Shown here one piece after another: positions 38,257 to 47,490 of a stretch of 64,000 nt of DNA (the first letter of the stretch is position 1; the number at the start of each line of letters is the position of its first letter). A model generated the notes under the pieces. It worked only from the letters and a program-made list of their open reading frames with translations. It had not been told where the DNA came from and did no database searches. This DNA comes from an uncultured Litoreibacter sp. (GTDB lineage: Bacteria; Pseudomonadota; Alphaproteobacteria; Rhodobacterales; Rhodobacteraceae), in contig CANLQL010000001.1 of assembly GCA_947493265.1 (NCBI GenBank), positions 186,001 to 250,000 of the forward strand, given 5' to 3'. The translations under genes and the position numbers were made by a program.

Positions 38257-39801
38257 ATGACACAAATTTCAAGACGTAGCTTGCTCAAGACCGGCGCTGC
38301 TGCCGGTGTATTGGCAGCAACAGGGATGCCACTGCGCGCCCAAGCCAAAAAAGGCGGTCGCCTGCGTTTGGGCCTTGCGGGCGCAAACACTTCCGACAGC
38401 TGGGACGGCCGGACACATTCTGACAGCTTCATGATCATGGCCGCCCACGGGTGTGTCTTTGACTGCCTGACAGAAGTTGGCGCAGACGGTCAGCTGAAAG
38501 GTGAATTGGCGGAAAGCTGGGAAGCCAGCGCTGACGCGAAAACCTGGACATTCAAACTGCGCCAGGGCGTGACCTTCCACAACGGCAAGGCATTTGGTGC
38601 AGATGACGTTATCGCGTCCCTGGGGATGCACACGGAAGAAGGCGCGAAATCCGCCGCCAAGCCGATCGTGTCTTCCATCTCCGAGATGAAGAAGATCAAC
38701 GACCACGAGATAGAATTGACGCTGGCAGCCGGCAACGCCGACTTCCCGTTCCTTCTGTCCGACTATCACATCCTTATGTTCCCTGCTGGCCAGATCGAAG
38801 AAGCCATCGCCAAGGGCATCGGGACGGGCATGTACGAAGTCGTCTCCTTCGATCCAGGCGTTCGTTTTGTCGGCAAGCGCGTTGCAAGCCACTACAAAGA
38901 CGGCTCTGCAGGTTGGTTCGACGAAGTTGAAGCCATCGCCATCAACGACTCATCTGCACGGATGAACGCTTTGATGACGGGTCAGGTAGATGCGGTGAAC
39001 CGTGTTGACGTGAAGACCGAAGCGTTGCTGAAGGCAAACCCTGCGGTGAACATCTTCGAAGTGACGGGCAACCAGCACTACACATTCCCAATGCTGACCG
39101 GCACTGATCCGTATTCCAACATCAGCGTTCGTAAGGCGCTGAAGCACGCGATCAACCGTGAAGAGCTGGTTGAAAAGATCCTGCAAGGCCACGGCAAGGT
39201 CGCCAATGACCACCCGATCGGCCCGGCGAACCAGTACTACGCTGCAGATCTGGAGCAGAACTCCTACGATCCGGACAAGGCGAAGTTCTACCTGAAAGAA
39301 GCTGGCATGGATTCCTTGTCGGTTGATCTGTCAGCTGCCAACGCTGCATTCTCAGGTGCGATTGACGCAGCGCAGCTGTATCAAGCCTCCGCGAAAGCTG
39401 CGGGCATCAACATCAATGTGGTTCAAGAGCCTGATGACGGCTACTGGTCCAACGTCTGGCTGAAGAAGCCATGGTGTGCCTGCTACTGGTCCGGTCGTGC
39501 GACAGAAGACTGGATGTTCTCAACAGCCTACGAATCCGGTGTGCCTTGGAACGACACGAACTGGGAAAATGCACGCTTCCAGGAGCTGCTTTTGACCGCT
39601 CGTGCGGAACTGGATTCCAGCAAGCGTCGTGACATGTACACGGAAATGCAGATGCTGATGTCCTCCGAGGGCGGCACCGTGATCCCAATGTACGCCAACT
39701 ATGTTGACGCGCATTCCACGAAGCTGACCAACTCCGGCACAATCGGGAACGTGTTCCAAATGGACAGCTCCCGCATGATGGAGCGCTGGTGGTTCGCATA
39801 A
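38257..39801 (+). CDS. Peptide-type ABC transporter substrate-binding protein, Tat-exported
   Basis: A 514-residue family 5 solute-binding protein. The signal peptide has a twin-arginine motif, SRRSLLKTG at residues 5-13, followed by a hydrophobic stretch and LRAQA cleavage site near residue 31, so export of a folded protein by Tat is likely. The WTFKLRQGVTFHNGKAFGADDV motif region near residue 91 is the family signature. It is the last gene of the transporter operon and is followed by a strong terminator. Its codon choice (for example ctg, ggc, aag, gac) looks more biased than in neighbouring genes, as expected for an abundant binding protein. Confidence 0.92.
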   Translation: MTQISRRSLLKTGAAAGVLAATGMPLRAQAKKGGRLRLGLAGANTSDSWDGRTHSDSFMIMAAHGCVFDCLTEVGADGQLKGELAESWEASADAKTWTFKLRQGVTFHNGKAFGADDVIASLGMHTEEGAKSAAKPIVSSISEMKKINDHEIELTLAAGNADFPFLLSDYHILMFPAGQIEEAIAKGIGTGMYEVVSFDPGVRFVGKRVASHYKDGSAGWFDEVEAIAINDSSARMNALMTGQVDAVNRVDVKTEALLKANPAVNIFEVTGNQHYTFPMLTGTDPYSNISVRKALKHAINREELVEKILQGHGKVANDHPIGPANQYYAADLEQNSYDPDKAKFYLKEAGMDSLSVDLSAANAAFSGAIDAAQLYQASAKAAGININVVQEPDDGYWSNVWLKKPWCACYWSGRATEDWMFSTAYESGVPWNDTNWENARFQELLLTARAELDSSKRRDMYTEMQMLMSSEGGTVIPMYANYVDAHSTKLTNSGTIGNVFQMDSSRMMERWWFA

Positions 39802-39823
39802 GCTAACCCAACGCGAGAATAAC

Positions 39824-39860
39824 AAAACGCCCCGTCAATTTGGCGGGGCGTTTTCTGTTT
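39824..39860. terminator. Strong bidirectional intrinsic terminator
   Basis: An 11-bp perfect stem (39824-39834 with 39844-39854, nine-base loop) with A-rich left and T-rich right ends (CGTTTTCTGTTT). It lies 22 bases after the binding-protein stop and next to the stop of the small gene on the other strand, so it can end transcripts from both sides. Confidence 0.88.
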
Positions 39861-39991
39861 TAGGCTGATTGGGACGCTTCAGCTTCGCGTTTTTTAACAG
39901 TCCGGTTCATCACCAGATACATCAGCGCGACACCGCTTAGGAACGCGCCCCCGCCTACTGAAACCAGCAGGCCCAACATATTTCCGTCCAT
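39860..39991 (-). CDS. 43-residue single-pass membrane protein
   Basis: A 43-residue open frame starting with MDGNMLGLLVSVGG, preceded by an excellent GAGGAG ribosome site. One membrane segment spans about residues 5-28 (GLLVSVGGGAFLSGVALMYLV), with a short N-terminus and a basic tail NRTVKKREAEASQSA, suggesting a cytoplasmic C-terminus. The gene ends exactly at the bidirectional terminator, which supports it as a genuine gene. I do not recognise the family; it could be a small subunit or regulator of a membrane complex. No partner is evident nearby. Confidence 0.68.
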   Translation of the reverse strand: MDGNMLGLLVSVGGGAFLSGVALMYLVMNRTVKKREAEASQSA

Positions 39992-40092
39992 TTGAAGACT
40001 CCTCTTGTCGATCCTAAACGTGGTTAATTTCCGAATAGGGCAATTTTCTGACGAAGATGAGGTTATGCTAAGTTAGCCAAAACAGGGGTTTT

Positions 40093-40551
40093 TTACCGGA
40101 TGGGCAGAGCGGTCGTTTCCTTGATCTCTTCCATCACGAAGCTGGCTGACACGTCCTTCAGGTCAACTTTTTCGATCAGACGCTGATAAAGCCGATCATA
40201 GGCTTTCACGTCGGCGACGCGGGCGTGGATCAGGTAGTCCATCGTGCCAGAGGTGCGGTAGACGCCCAGAACTTCTTCAAAACTGCGCGCCGCAGCAGAA
40301 AACTTTGCAGACCAGTTCGCATCATGCTGATCGGTTGTAACTGAGATGAAAACTGTCAGCCCAAGGCCAACGGCCTCCGGATCGACAAGTGCAACCTTCC
40401 GCTTCAGAAGACCTGCGTCTTCCAGTCGTTTGGTCCTGCGCCACACGGCGTTCCGCGACAGACCAACTTTTTCGCCCAGCTCTTCGATGGAGCCGCTGGC
40501 ATCACGTTGCAGTTCCACCAGTATGCGGCGATCTATATCATCATATTGCAT
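40093..40551 (-). CDS. Lrp/AsnC family transcriptional regulator
   Basis: A 152-residue Lrp/AsnC regulator. The helix-turn-helix covers about residues 20-45 (IEELGEKVGLSRNAVWRRTKRL), followed by the ligand-binding RAM domain with VYRTSGTMDYLIHARVADV. The start is placed at MQYDDIDRRIL; the open frame extends to 40671 but the additional 40 residues are unlike the family and cross palindromic operator-like DNA. It is divergent from a small membrane protein gene. Three inverted repeats in the shared region probably serve its autoregulation. Confidence 0.91.
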   Translation of the reverse strand: MQYDDIDRRILVELQRDASGSIEELGEKVGLSRNAVWRRTKRLEDAGLLKRKVALVDPEAVGLGLTVFISVTTDQHDANWSAKFSAAARSFEEVLGVYRTSGTMDYLIHARVADVKAYDRLYQRLIEKVDLKDVSASFVMEEIKETTALPIR

Positions 40552-40568
40552 GATTTTTCCCGATTCCT

Positions 40569-40646
40569 TGGGACATTGTCCCATAGTAATAGAATATCTT
40601 CTAACATTTGGGAAATTTTCTTTGTGTAATCGGTGCATTCTGCACC
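40569..40646. promoter_or_regulatory. Three-palindrome operator region between lrp-like and DUF6356 genes
   Basis: Three perfect inverted repeats: 40569-40583 (TGGGACA-T-TGTCCCA), 40590-40603 (TAGAA-N4-TTCTA) and 40632-40646 (GGTGCA-N3-TGCACC). Their centres are about 20.5 and 42.5 bases apart, near two and four helical turns, the phasing expected for an Lrp-type octamer binding one face of DNA. The second resembles an Irr iron-control element but has four, not three, central bases. Binding is inferred. Confidence 0.55.
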
Positions 40647-40669
40647 TAACGCCGCTCAAGGAGACTGAC

Positions 40670-40876
40670 ATGCCGAATATTCAAGCCCTTTTCACCGCTC
40701 ACCCTGCCTCTGTGGATGAGACCTATTTCGAACATATGGCTTTTGCCTTGAAGTTCTTTGGACTTCTGGCGCTTGCAGCCGCAGCCGCGCTGGTTCACGC
40801 AATCTTGCCGTTCTGCTGTGAAAAAACAGCCAGCCGGATCGTGGCCAAGCTGTATGAGCGAACATCGAACCGTTAA
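40670..40876 (+). CDS. Small membrane protein, DUF6356-like
   Basis: A 68-residue protein with a good AAGGAGA ribosome site. The motif HPASVDETYFEHMAFALKF, a hydrophobic segment (about residues 29-49) and the tail CCEKTASRIVAKLYERT match my memory of the DUF6356 family, a small alphaproteobacterial membrane protein of unknown function. A larger open frame reads through from 40346, but that start lies inside the Lrp-like gene and the family begins at this ATG. Divergent from the Lrp-type regulator, so it is probably a regulated target. Confidence 0.8.
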   Translation: MPNIQALFTAHPASVDETYFEHMAFALKFFGLLALAAAAALVHAILPFCCEKTASRIVAKLYERTSNR

Positions 40877-40960
40877 CGCTTGCGTAACCTGGCCCCTGGC
40901 ACCGCGCGCAGGGGTCCGACAAAAGTCCGACGCAAAGCCGACGCGTATCCGACAGTGAAT

Positions 40961-41332
40961 TTACGCCGGCGGGGCGGGCTCCCAAAGTTCGATCTTGTTA
41001 CCTTCCGGATCAAAGAGATGTGCAAAAAGTCCAATGCCGGGCATCTCTTCCCGGTGGGTAATTTCGACGCCTTTGCCCTGAAGTTCCGTGACCATACCTT
41101 CGATGTCATCGACCCTGAAATTCACCATGAACTGATTGGATACTGGTCCAAAATAGTCCGTATCTTTGGGAAAAGGTGCGAAAACCGTCGCACCGCCATC
41201 CTGCATCCAGACCTGTTCTTCAACAGTCGTTGGGGTAGGATTGATCCCGAGATGTTCATGATACCAAGCCGCAAGGGATGCCGGGTCGCTTGATCTGAAG
41301 AATACGCCGCCAATTCCGGTAACTTTCGCCAT
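40961..41332 (-). CDS. VOC family (glyoxalase-like) protein
   Basis: A 123-residue single-repeat vicinal-oxygen-chelate protein. It begins MAKVTGIGGVFFRSSDPASL and ends DPEGNKIELWEP, both family-typical; likely metal ligands are the histidines and glutamate in AWYHEHLGI and IELWEP. Members include glyoxalases, dioxygenases and resistance proteins; activity cannot be assigned. The start is placed at MAKV with a GAGGTG ribosome site, 12 bases inside the longest frame. It is divergent from rimP across a 180-base region that contains the rimP leader. Confidence 0.86.
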   Translation of the reverse strand: MAKVTGIGGVFFRSSDPASLAAWYHEHLGINPTPTTVEEQVWMQDGGATVFAPFPKDTDYFGPVSNQFMVNFRVDDIEGMVTELQGKGVEITHREEMPGIGLFAHLFDPEGNKIELWEPAPPA

Positions 41333-41419
41333 CTTGCACCTCATTTTCTGAACCCTGTTATCATAACACAGGTCATGGCCCTTGCAGACTCATGAATTCA
41401 GACGTATATCGCTTGCAAC

Positions 41420-41489
41420 AGCGGCGCGCTGGGGTCCAAACCTGACGCTCCACCGGGAAACACCAACGGGCCGCGCGCCCGTTTTTTTG
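41420..41489 (+). promoter_or_regulatory. rimP leader: candidate transcription attenuator
   Basis: A perfect terminator hairpin (41465-41471 with 41477-41483, five-base GC loop) followed by seven Ts lies 24 bases before rimP. An upstream GGCGCGC at 41423-41429 can pair with GCGCGCC at 41473-41479, which would disrupt the terminator, so two exclusive folds exist. A 'rimP leader' attenuator has been described from alphaproteobacteria at this position in Rfam; membership here is inferred from position and structure. Confidence 0.6.
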
Positions 41490-41512
41490 TGCGCTGACAC
41501 GATACGAGACTT

Positions 41513-42088
41513 ATGACTGATCTGATTGCCAAAGCTGCTATCGACCGCCGTCTGGCCGAGCTTGCCCAACCCATCATCGAGGGTCTGGGTTATGAGCTTG
41601 TGCGCATGCGCTTGATGGGCGGCAAGGTCGACACGGTGCAAGTCATGGCCGAAAAACCCGAGGGCGGGATTGAGGTTGATGACTGCGCAAAGATTTCAAC
41701 CGCGTTGTCGGCTGTGTTCGATGTGGAAGACCCGATCAGCGAGGAATACACGCTGGAAGTTTCCAGCCCCGGCATCGACAGACCTTTGACCCGGCTCAAA
41801 GATTTCGACATGTGGGAAGGCTATGAGGCGAAGATCGAAACCGACGAAATGATCGACGGACGCCGCCGCTTCAAAGGTCAGTTGGCTGGCACGGAAGGCG
41901 ACGAAGTGCTGATCACGATCGAAGAAGGCACGATCGGTTTGAAATTTGACTGGCTGTCGGACGCCAAACTTGTGCTGACCGACGAGCTGATCCGCGACGT
42001 TCTAAAGTCCCGCAAAGACGCGGGCGAAATTGACGAAACCCAATTCGACGAAGTTGAAACCATCATTGATGGTCAGGAGGACACGTAA
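41513..42088 (+). CDS. rimP: Ribosome maturation factor RimP
   Basis: A 191-residue factor for maturation of the 30S subunit. The N-terminal domain contains [19 protein letters not shown], then [20 protein letters not shown] and [20 protein letters not shown], the family signature, and a C-terminal SH3-like domain. It starts the rimP-nusA-ylxR-infB operon, which is conserved in most bacteria. The stop is immediately followed by the nusA start (TAAATG). A terminator-like attenuator lies just upstream. Confidence 0.95.
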   Translation: MTDLIAKAAIDRRLAELAQPIIEGLGYELVRMRLMGGKVDTVQVMAEKPEGGIEVDDCAKISTALSAVFDVEDPISEEYTLEVSSPGIDRPLTRLKDFDMWEGYEAKIETDEMIDGRRRFKGQLAGTEGDEVLITIEEGTIGLKFDWLSDAKLVLTDELIRDVLKSRKDAGEIDETQFDEVETIIDGQEDT

Positions 42089-43711
42089 ATGGCTATTACT
42101 TCCGCAAACCAGCTGGAGCTGCTGCAAACTGCCGAGGCTGTTGCCCGCGAGAAGATGATCGATCCCGAACTGGTGATCGAAGCGATGGAAGAAAGCTTGG
42201 CACGCGCGGCGAAGTCGCGTTACGGGGCCGAACTGGATATCCGCGTGTCTATCGACCGCAAGACCGGGAAGGCCACGTTCACCCGCGTCCGGACGGTTGT
42301 CGAAGAGGAAGAGCTTGAGAACCACTCTGCCGAGCTGACCGTTGAGCAAGCGAAGCAATACAAAGAAGACGCAGCCATTGGGGACGAATTGATCGACGAA
42401 GTGCCGCCCGTGGAAATGGGCCGGATCGCTGCGCAATCCGCAAAGCAGGTGATCTTGCAGAAGGTTCGCGAAGCAGAGCGTGATCGTCAGTACGAAGAGT
42501 TCAAGGACCGCGCCGGCACCATCATCAATGGTCTGGTCAAGCGCGAGGAATATGGCAACGTCATCGTCGATATCGGCCGTGGCGAAGCGATCCTGCGTCG
42601 CAACGAGAAGATTGGCCGTGAAGCCTATCGCCCGAATGATCGTATCCGCGTCTATATCAAGGATGTGCGTCGCGAACCTCGGGGTCCTCAGATCTTCCTG
42701 AGCCGGACAGATCCGCAATTCATGGCGGAATTGTTCAAAATGGAAGTTCCAGAGATTTATGATGGCATCATCGACATCAAGGCCGTTGCCCGTGACCCCG
42801 GATCGCGCGCGAAGATTGCCGTGATTTCCTATGACAACTCCATCGATCCTGTCGGGGCCTGCGTTGGTATGCGCGGCTCCCGTGTGCAGGCTGTCGTAAA
42901 TGAACTTCAGGGCGAAAAGATCGACATCATTCCGTGGAACGAAGATCAGCCGACCTTCCTTGTGAACGCGCTGCAGCCTGCGGAAGTCTCCAAAGTTGTT
43001 CTGGATGAAGAAGCAGAGCGTATCGAAGTTGTTGTTCCCGAGGAGCAGCTTTCTTTGGCGATTGGTCGTCGCGGTCAGAACGTCCGTTTGGCATCTCAGC
43101 TGACCGGTCTTGATATCGACATCATGACGGAAGAAGAAGAAAGCGCACGTCGCCAGGCCGAGTTCGAAGAACGCACCAAGCTGTTCATGGACACGCTGGA
43201 TCTGGACGAGTTCTTTGCCCAGCTTCTGGTATCCGAAGGCTTCACGTCGCTTGAAGAAGTTGCTTACGTTGAAGTGGACGAGCTTCTGGTCATCGATGGT
43301 GTCGACGAAGACACCGCATCCGAGCTGCAGGCCCGTGCCCGTGACTTCCTGGAAGCACAGAACAAGAAAGCGCTGGAGCATGCCCGCGAATTGGGTGCTG
43401 TCGACAGTCTTATTGATTTCGAAGGTCTGACACCCCAAATGGTGGAAGCGTTGGCTGAAGATGACGTCAAAACGCTGGAAGATTTCGCAACATGCGCTGA
43501 CTGGGAGCTGGCCGGTGGCTGGACGACCGTCGACGGGGAGCGGGTCAAGGACGATGGTGTTCTTGAGAAATTTGACGTTTCCCTCGAAGAGGCGCAAAAT
43601 CTGGTCATGACAGCACGTATTCAACTTGGCTGGGTAGACCCGGCAGATCTGGTCTCGGAAGAGGAAGAGACAGGCGAAGACGGTGAAGCCAACATGGAGG
43701 TCGAGGCCTGA
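42089..43711 (+). CDS. nusA: Transcription termination/antitermination factor NusA
   Basis: A 540-residue RNA polymerase-binding elongation factor. The order is an N-terminal polymerase-binding domain (residues about 1-125), an S1 domain (GTIINGLVKREEYGNVIVDI), two KH domains with IDPVGACVGMRGSRVQAVV and LAIGRRGQNVRLA, and C-terminal helix-hairpin-helix repeats (VDELLVIDGVDEDTA), ending in an acidic tail. The start abuts the rimP stop, so the two are coupled. A 540-codon frame also runs antisense to this gene, a by-product of codon bias. Confidence 0.96.
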   Translation: MAITSANQLELLQTAEAVAREKMIDPELVIEAMEESLARAAKSRYGAELDIRVSIDRKTGKATFTRVRTVVEEEELENHSAELTVEQAKQYKEDAAIGDELIDEVPPVEMGRIAAQSAKQVILQKVREAERDRQYEEFKDRAGTIINGLVKREEYGNVIVDIGRGEAILRRNEKIGREAYRPNDRIRVYIKDVRREPRGPQIFLSRTDPQFMAELFKMEVPEIYDGIIDIKAVARDPGSRAKIAVISYDNSIDPVGACVGMRGSRVQAVVNELQGEKIDIIPWNEDQPTFLVNALQPAEVSKVVLDEEAERIEVVVPEEQLSLAIGRRGQNVRLASQLTGLDIDIMTEEEESARRQAEFEERTKLFMDTLDLDEFFAQLLVSEGFTSLEEVAYVEVDELLVIDGVDEDTASELQARARDFLEAQNKKALEHARELGAVDSLIDFEGLTPQMVEALAEDDVKTLEDFATCADWELAGGWTTVDGERVKDDGVLEKFDVSLEEAQNLVMTARIQLGWVDPADLVSEEEETGEDGEANMEVEA

Positions 43712-43735
43712 TCTCAGGCCTCGAGGATCCGGGCT

Positions 43736-44374
43736 ATGAGCCGCGGCGGTCGAGATAAAGAAACGGACGGGGTTGAGCGGCGCTGCATCGCAACGGCGGA
43801 GCTTCGCGACCCATCAGAGATGATCCGGTTCGTGGTCGGGCCAGATGGGCAGGCGGTCGCCGATGTGTTCGGGAAATTGCCCGGGCGCGGCATGTGGGTA
43901 AGCGCAACAAAAGACGCGCTGGAATTAGCGATCAAGAAGAACGCTTTTTCCCGGTCGGCAAAAACGCAAGTGATCGTCCCCGATGGTTTGTTTGAGCAGA
44001 CAGAAGCTGCGCTGGCAAAACGACTGGTGGACATGATTTCGCTGGCCCGCAAAGCTGGTCAGGCTGTCACCGGATTTGAGAAGGTAAAAGGCTTGCTGGA
44101 AACCGAACGCGCCCGCGTTTTGCTTCAGGCAAGTGACGGGTCAGAGCGCGGGAAATCGAAGTTCCGCTCACCGCCCGGCAAGGACGTTTTTATTGGCTGT
44201 TTGACCGCTCAGGAATTGGGTTTGGCATTCGGTCGGGAAAGTGTGATACATGGCGCCTTAACGGCGGGTGGACTCAGCAAGCAAGTTATTGTTGAAGCCA
44301 AACGCCTTAGAGGTGTCCGAGTGACAAGTGGTGGATCCTCCACCCGAAAGGAAAAGACGACGCATGAGCGATAG
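43736..44374 (+). CDS. YlxR-like RNA-binding protein with L7Ae-like C-terminal domain
   Basis: A 212-residue two-domain protein. The N-terminal YlxR domain (DUF448) has [20 protein letters not shown] and [15 protein letters not shown]. The C-terminal part (about residues 95-190) has the ribosomal L7Ae-like pattern [21 protein letters not shown]. It lies between nusA and infB, as in many bacteria, and is thought to bind RNA or affect RNase P. Its last 11 bases overlap the start of infB, so translation is coupled. Confidence 0.9.
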   Translation: MSRGGRDKETDGVERRCIATAELRDPSEMIRFVVGPDGQAVADVFGKLPGRGMWVSATKDALELAIKKNAFSRSAKTQVIVPDGLFEQTEAALAKRLVDMISLARKAGQAVTGFEKVKGLLETERARVLLQASDGSERGKSKFRSPPGKDVFIGCLTAQELGLAFGRESVIHGALTAGGLSKQVIVEAKRLRGVRVTSGGSSTRKEKTTHER

Positions 44375-46853
44375 TGACGGCAAAAAGACTTTGGGTGTAC
44401 GTGGGCCAGGCGCAGGTCGCCCGGGAAATGTGAAGCAGAGCTTCAGCCACGGACGGACCAAAAACGTCGTGGTAGAAACGAAACGCAAGCGCGTTGTCGT
44501 GCCGAAACCTGGTGGCGCGAAGCCAAGTGTTACGGGCAGCCCACAGGTCGGTGATCCGACGAAGCGTCCTGCTGGTATTTCTGATGCTGAACTTGATCGC
44601 CGGATGAAAGCGCTCAAGGCTGCGAAAGCTCAGGAAGAAGCTGATGCTGTTCGCCGTGCCGACGAAGAAAAGAAACGTGCGGAAGACCGGGAACGGCGCC
44701 GTGCCGAATCTGAGGCGAAAGAACGCGAAGAAAAAGAGCGTGAAGAAAGTCTGCGCCAGAAGGCAGAGGACGAAGCCCGCAAGAAACGTGAAGAAGAAGA
44801 GGTGAAGGCCCGTGCATCAGCAGCCGCTGCCGCACCTGGTGAGCCTGCTGTAAGCGCGCCTTCCAGCCCGCGTTCTGCGCCCAAGCCTTCCGCCGCACCG
44901 CGCAAAGATCGCGATGACAATGATCGCAACAAAAAGAACCAGCGCGAAGACAGCCGCCGGTCCGGAAAGCTCACTGTTAACCAAGCGTTGACGGGTGGCG
45001 AAGGTGGCCGCCAACGGTCTATGGCCGCAATGAAGCGGAAACAGGAACGCGCGCGTCAAAAAGCCATGGGTGGCAATGTCGAGCGCGAAAAGGTTGTGCG
45101 CGACGTGAAACTGCCAGAGGCAATCATGGTCAGTGAACTTGCGAACCGGATGTCCGAACGCGTGGCCGATGTTGTGAAATCACTGATGCAGAACGGCCTG
45201 ATGGTGACACAGACACAAACCATTGATGCTGACACTGCCGAGCTAATTATCGAAGAATTTGGCCACAACGTTGTTCGCGTTTCTGACTCCGATGTTGAAG
45301 ACGTGATTACGCCACAAGAAGATGATGAAGGTGATCTGAAAGATCGTCCTCCGGTCATCACTGTTATGGGCCACGTCGACCACGGTAAAACATCTGTTCT
45401 GGACGCAATCCGGAATGCACGCGTTGTCGCTGGTGAGGCCGGTGGCATCACGCAGCATATCGGGGCGTATCAGGTCGAACAGGGCGGCAATAAGCTGACC
45501 TTCCTCGATACACCTGGCCACGCTGCGTTTACGTCGATGCGGGCCCGTGGGGCGCATGTCACAGACATCGTTGTTCTCGTGGTCGCTGCTGATGATGCGG
45601 TTATGCCGCAAACCATCGAGGCGATTAACCACGCAAAAGCGGCCGACGTTCCGATGATCGTGGCGATCAACAAGATCGACAAGCCTGCGGCTGACCCGGA
45701 CAAAGTTCGGACCGATCTGCTGCAGCATGAAGTGATCGTCGAGAAGATGTCTGGTGAAGTCCAAGACGTCGAGGTCTCGGCCACCGAAGGTACAGGTCTT
45801 GATCAATTGCTGGAATCGATCTCGCTTCAGGCAGAAATTCTGGAACTGAAAGCCAATCCAGACCGCGCCGCTGTTGGCGCTGTGATCGAAGCGCAGCTTG
45901 ATGTCGGTCGTGGTCCGGTTGCGACCGTGCTGGTCCAAAACGGCACGCTGCGCCAAGGCGATATCTTCGTTGTGGGTGAGCAGTACGGTAAGGTTCGTGC
46001 GCTGATCAACGATCAGGGCGACCGCGTTAAGGAAGCTGGCCCGTCTGTTCCAGTGGAGGTTCTTGGCCTCAACGGAACACCGGAAGCGGGTGACGTTCTG
46101 AACGTTGTGGAAACCGAAGCGCAAGCCCGTGAAATCGCGGAATATCGTGAGAAAGCCGCAAAAGACAAACGTGCTGCGGCTGGTGCGGCAACCACGCTTG
46201 AGCAGTTGATGGCGAAGGCCAAAGACGATGAAAACGTGACCGAGATGCCAATCCTCGTGAAAGCTGACGTGCAGGGTTCTGCCGAAGCGATCAACCAAGC
46301 CATGGAGAAGATCGGCAATGACGAGGTTCGGGTTCGGGTTCTGCACTCCGGTGTTGGCGCGATCACGGAAAGCGACATTGGTCTGGCGGAAGCCTCAGGG
46401 GCACCGGTGTTTGGCTTTAACGTTCGGGCCAATGCGTCCGCGCGGAACACAGCCAACCAGAAAGGCATCGAAATTCGCTATTACTCCGTCATCTACGATC
46501 TTGTGGACGACGTGAAAGCGGCTGCGTCCGGCCTGTTGTCCAACGCGATCAAAGAGAACTTCATTGGCTACGCGACGATCAAGGAAGTCTTCAAGGTCAC
46601 AGGCGTCGGCAAAGTTGCCGGGTGTCTGGTTACCGAAGGTGTTGCGCGTCGGTCTGCGGGGGTTCGCCTGCTTCGCGACAATACCGTGATCCACGAAGGC
46701 ACACTGAAAACCCTGAAGCGCTTCAAAGATGAAGTGGCCGAGGTTCAGTCCGGTCAGGAATGCGGCATGGCGTTTGAAGCCTATGACGATATCAGGCCTG
46801 ATGACGTGATCGAGATCTTCGAGCGTGAAGAGGTCGAACGTAACCTCGACTAA
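44364..46853 (+). CDS. infB: Translation initiation factor IF-2
   Basis: An 829-residue GTPase that places initiator tRNA on the 30S subunit. The N-terminal 210 residues are low-complexity, rich in Lys, Arg, Glu and Ala with a long charged helix (about residues 75-150), then the IF2 N-terminal domain, the GTPase domain with GHVDHGKTS near 336, DTPGHAAF and NKID, and the four beta-barrel domains to [11 protein letters not shown]. The start is placed at [11 protein letters not shown] with an AAAGGAAA ribosome site; a GTG 36 bases upstream is unlikely. It ends the operon before a strong terminator. Confidence 0.96.
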   Translation: MSDSDGKKTLGVRGPGAGRPGNVKQSFSHGRTKNVVVETKRKRVVVPKPGGAKPSVTGSPQVGDPTKRPAGISDAELDRRMKALKAAKAQEEADAVRRADEEKKRAEDRERRRAESEAKEREEKEREESLRQKAEDEARKKREEEEVKARASAAAAAPGEPAVSAPSSPRSAPKPSAAPRKDRDDNDRNKKNQREDSRRSGKLTVNQALTGGEGGRQRSMAAMKRKQERARQKAMGGNVEREKVVRDVKLPEAIMVSELANRMSERVADVVKSLMQNGLMVTQTQTIDADTAELIIEEFGHNVVRVSDSDVEDVITPQEDDEGDLKDRPPVITVMGHVDHGKTSVLDAIRNARVVAGEAGGITQHIGAYQVEQGGNKLTFLDTPGHAAFTSMRARGAHVTDIVVLVVAADDAVMPQTIEAINHAKAADVPMIVAINKIDKPAADPDKVRTDLLQHEVIVEKMSGEVQDVEVSATEGTGLDQLLESISLQAEILELKANPDRAAVGAVIEAQLDVGRGPVATVLVQNGTLRQGDIFVVGEQYGKVRALINDQGDRVKEAGPSVPVEVLGLNGTPEAGDVLNVVETEAQAREIAEYREKAAKDKRAAAGAATTLEQLMAKAKDDENVTEMPILVKADVQGSAEAINQAMEKIGNDEVRVRVLHSGVGAITESDIGLAEASGAPVFGFNVRANASARNTANQKGIEIRYYSVIYDLVDDVKAAASGLLSNAIKENFIGYATIKEVFKVTGVGKVAGCLVTEGVARRSAGVRLLRDNTVIHEGTLKTLKRFKDEVAEVQSGQECGMAFEAYDDIRPDDVIEIFEREEVERNLD

Positions 46854-46860
46854 GAATTCA

Positions 46861-46893
46861 AAAGCCCCGGTCATCGCACCGGGGTTTTTTTTC
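46861..46893 (+). terminator. Intrinsic terminator after infB
   Basis: A 7-bp GC stem (46866-46872 with 46879-46885) with a six-base loop is preceded by four As and followed by eight Ts. It lies eight bases after the infB stop and ends the rimP-nusA-ylxR-infB transcript. Confidence 0.92.
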
Positions 46894-46935
46894 ACCGTTC
46901 CTGCTTATATAGCTTGGTAAACAAGGAGTGCAGGT

Positions 46936-47490
46936 ATGAGTGAGACAGATTTCCCCGGATGGCACGGCACAACGATCATTGGCGTCAGAAAAGACGGTAA
47001 GGTCGTCGTGGCTGGCGATGGTCAGGTCAGCCTTGGGCAGACCGTAATCAAAGGCACGGCCAAGAAGGTTCGGCGGCTTAAACCTGGTGGGATGGATGTT
47101 GTTGCCGGGTTTGCAGGCTCAACCGCCGACGCATTTACATTGCTGGAACGCCTTGAGGGCAAACTGGAAGCCACACCCGGGCAACTTGCGCGGGCAGCTG
47201 TTGAGTTAGCGAAAGACTGGCGCATGGACAAATACCTCAAGAACCTTGAGGCGATGCTGATCGTGACGGATGGGAAAGATCTGTTCGTGATCACCGGGGC
47301 CGGTGATGTGCTTGAACCTGAACATGATGTGACCGCGATTGGGTCTGGCGGGAACTATGCCTTGGCGGCTGCGCGCGCTTTGATGGATACGAAATTAAGC
47401 GCCGAAGAAGTCGCCCGCAAAGCCATGGCCATTGCGAGCGATATTTGCGTCTACACCAACGGCAATCTCACCGTTGAGGAAATCGGTTAA
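46936..47490 (+). CDS. hslV: ATP-dependent protease proteolytic subunit HslV
   Basis: A 184-residue threonine peptidase of the proteasome beta family, which forms the core of the HslUV protease. The catalytic threonine is in [12 protein letters not shown] at about residue 11; an 11-residue leader ([11 protein letters not shown]) precedes it and must be removed, whereas E. coli HslV removes only the methionine. The [19 protein letters not shown] stretch is the family signature. A good AAGGAG ribosome site lies upstream. Unusually, the partner gene hslU does not follow directly: a DM13 gene lies between on the other strand. Confidence 0.95.
   Translation: MSETDFPGWHGTTIIGVRKDGKVVVAGDGQVSLGQTVIKGTAKKVRRLKPGGMDVVAGFAGSTADAFTLLERLEGKLEATPGQLARAAVELAKDWRMDKYLKNLEAMLIVTDGKDLFVITGAGDVLEPEHDVTAIGSGGNYALAAARALMDTKLSAEEVARKAMAIASDICVYTNGNLTVEEIG

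Noticed and set aside
40590-40603. TAGAA-N4-TTCTA considered as an Irr iron-control element (ICE).
   Set aside because: The ICE consensus has three central bases and longer AT flanks; this has four, so it is treated only as part of the palindrome set.
42002-43624. A 540-codon open frame antisense to nusA.
   Set aside because: It mirrors nusA codons; its product is rich in Phe, His and Gln without any domain, and the nusA frame has clear S1 and KH motifs. It is a codon-bias shadow.
45243-46346. A 367-codon open frame antisense to infB.
   Set aside because: The product lacks domains and the IF-2 GTPase motifs are complete on the + strand; same explanation as above.
46905-46911. CTTATAT before hslV, resembling the -10 of an RpoH heat-shock promoter.
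   Set aside because: No CTTG is found at the required upstream distance, because the infB terminator T run lies there.
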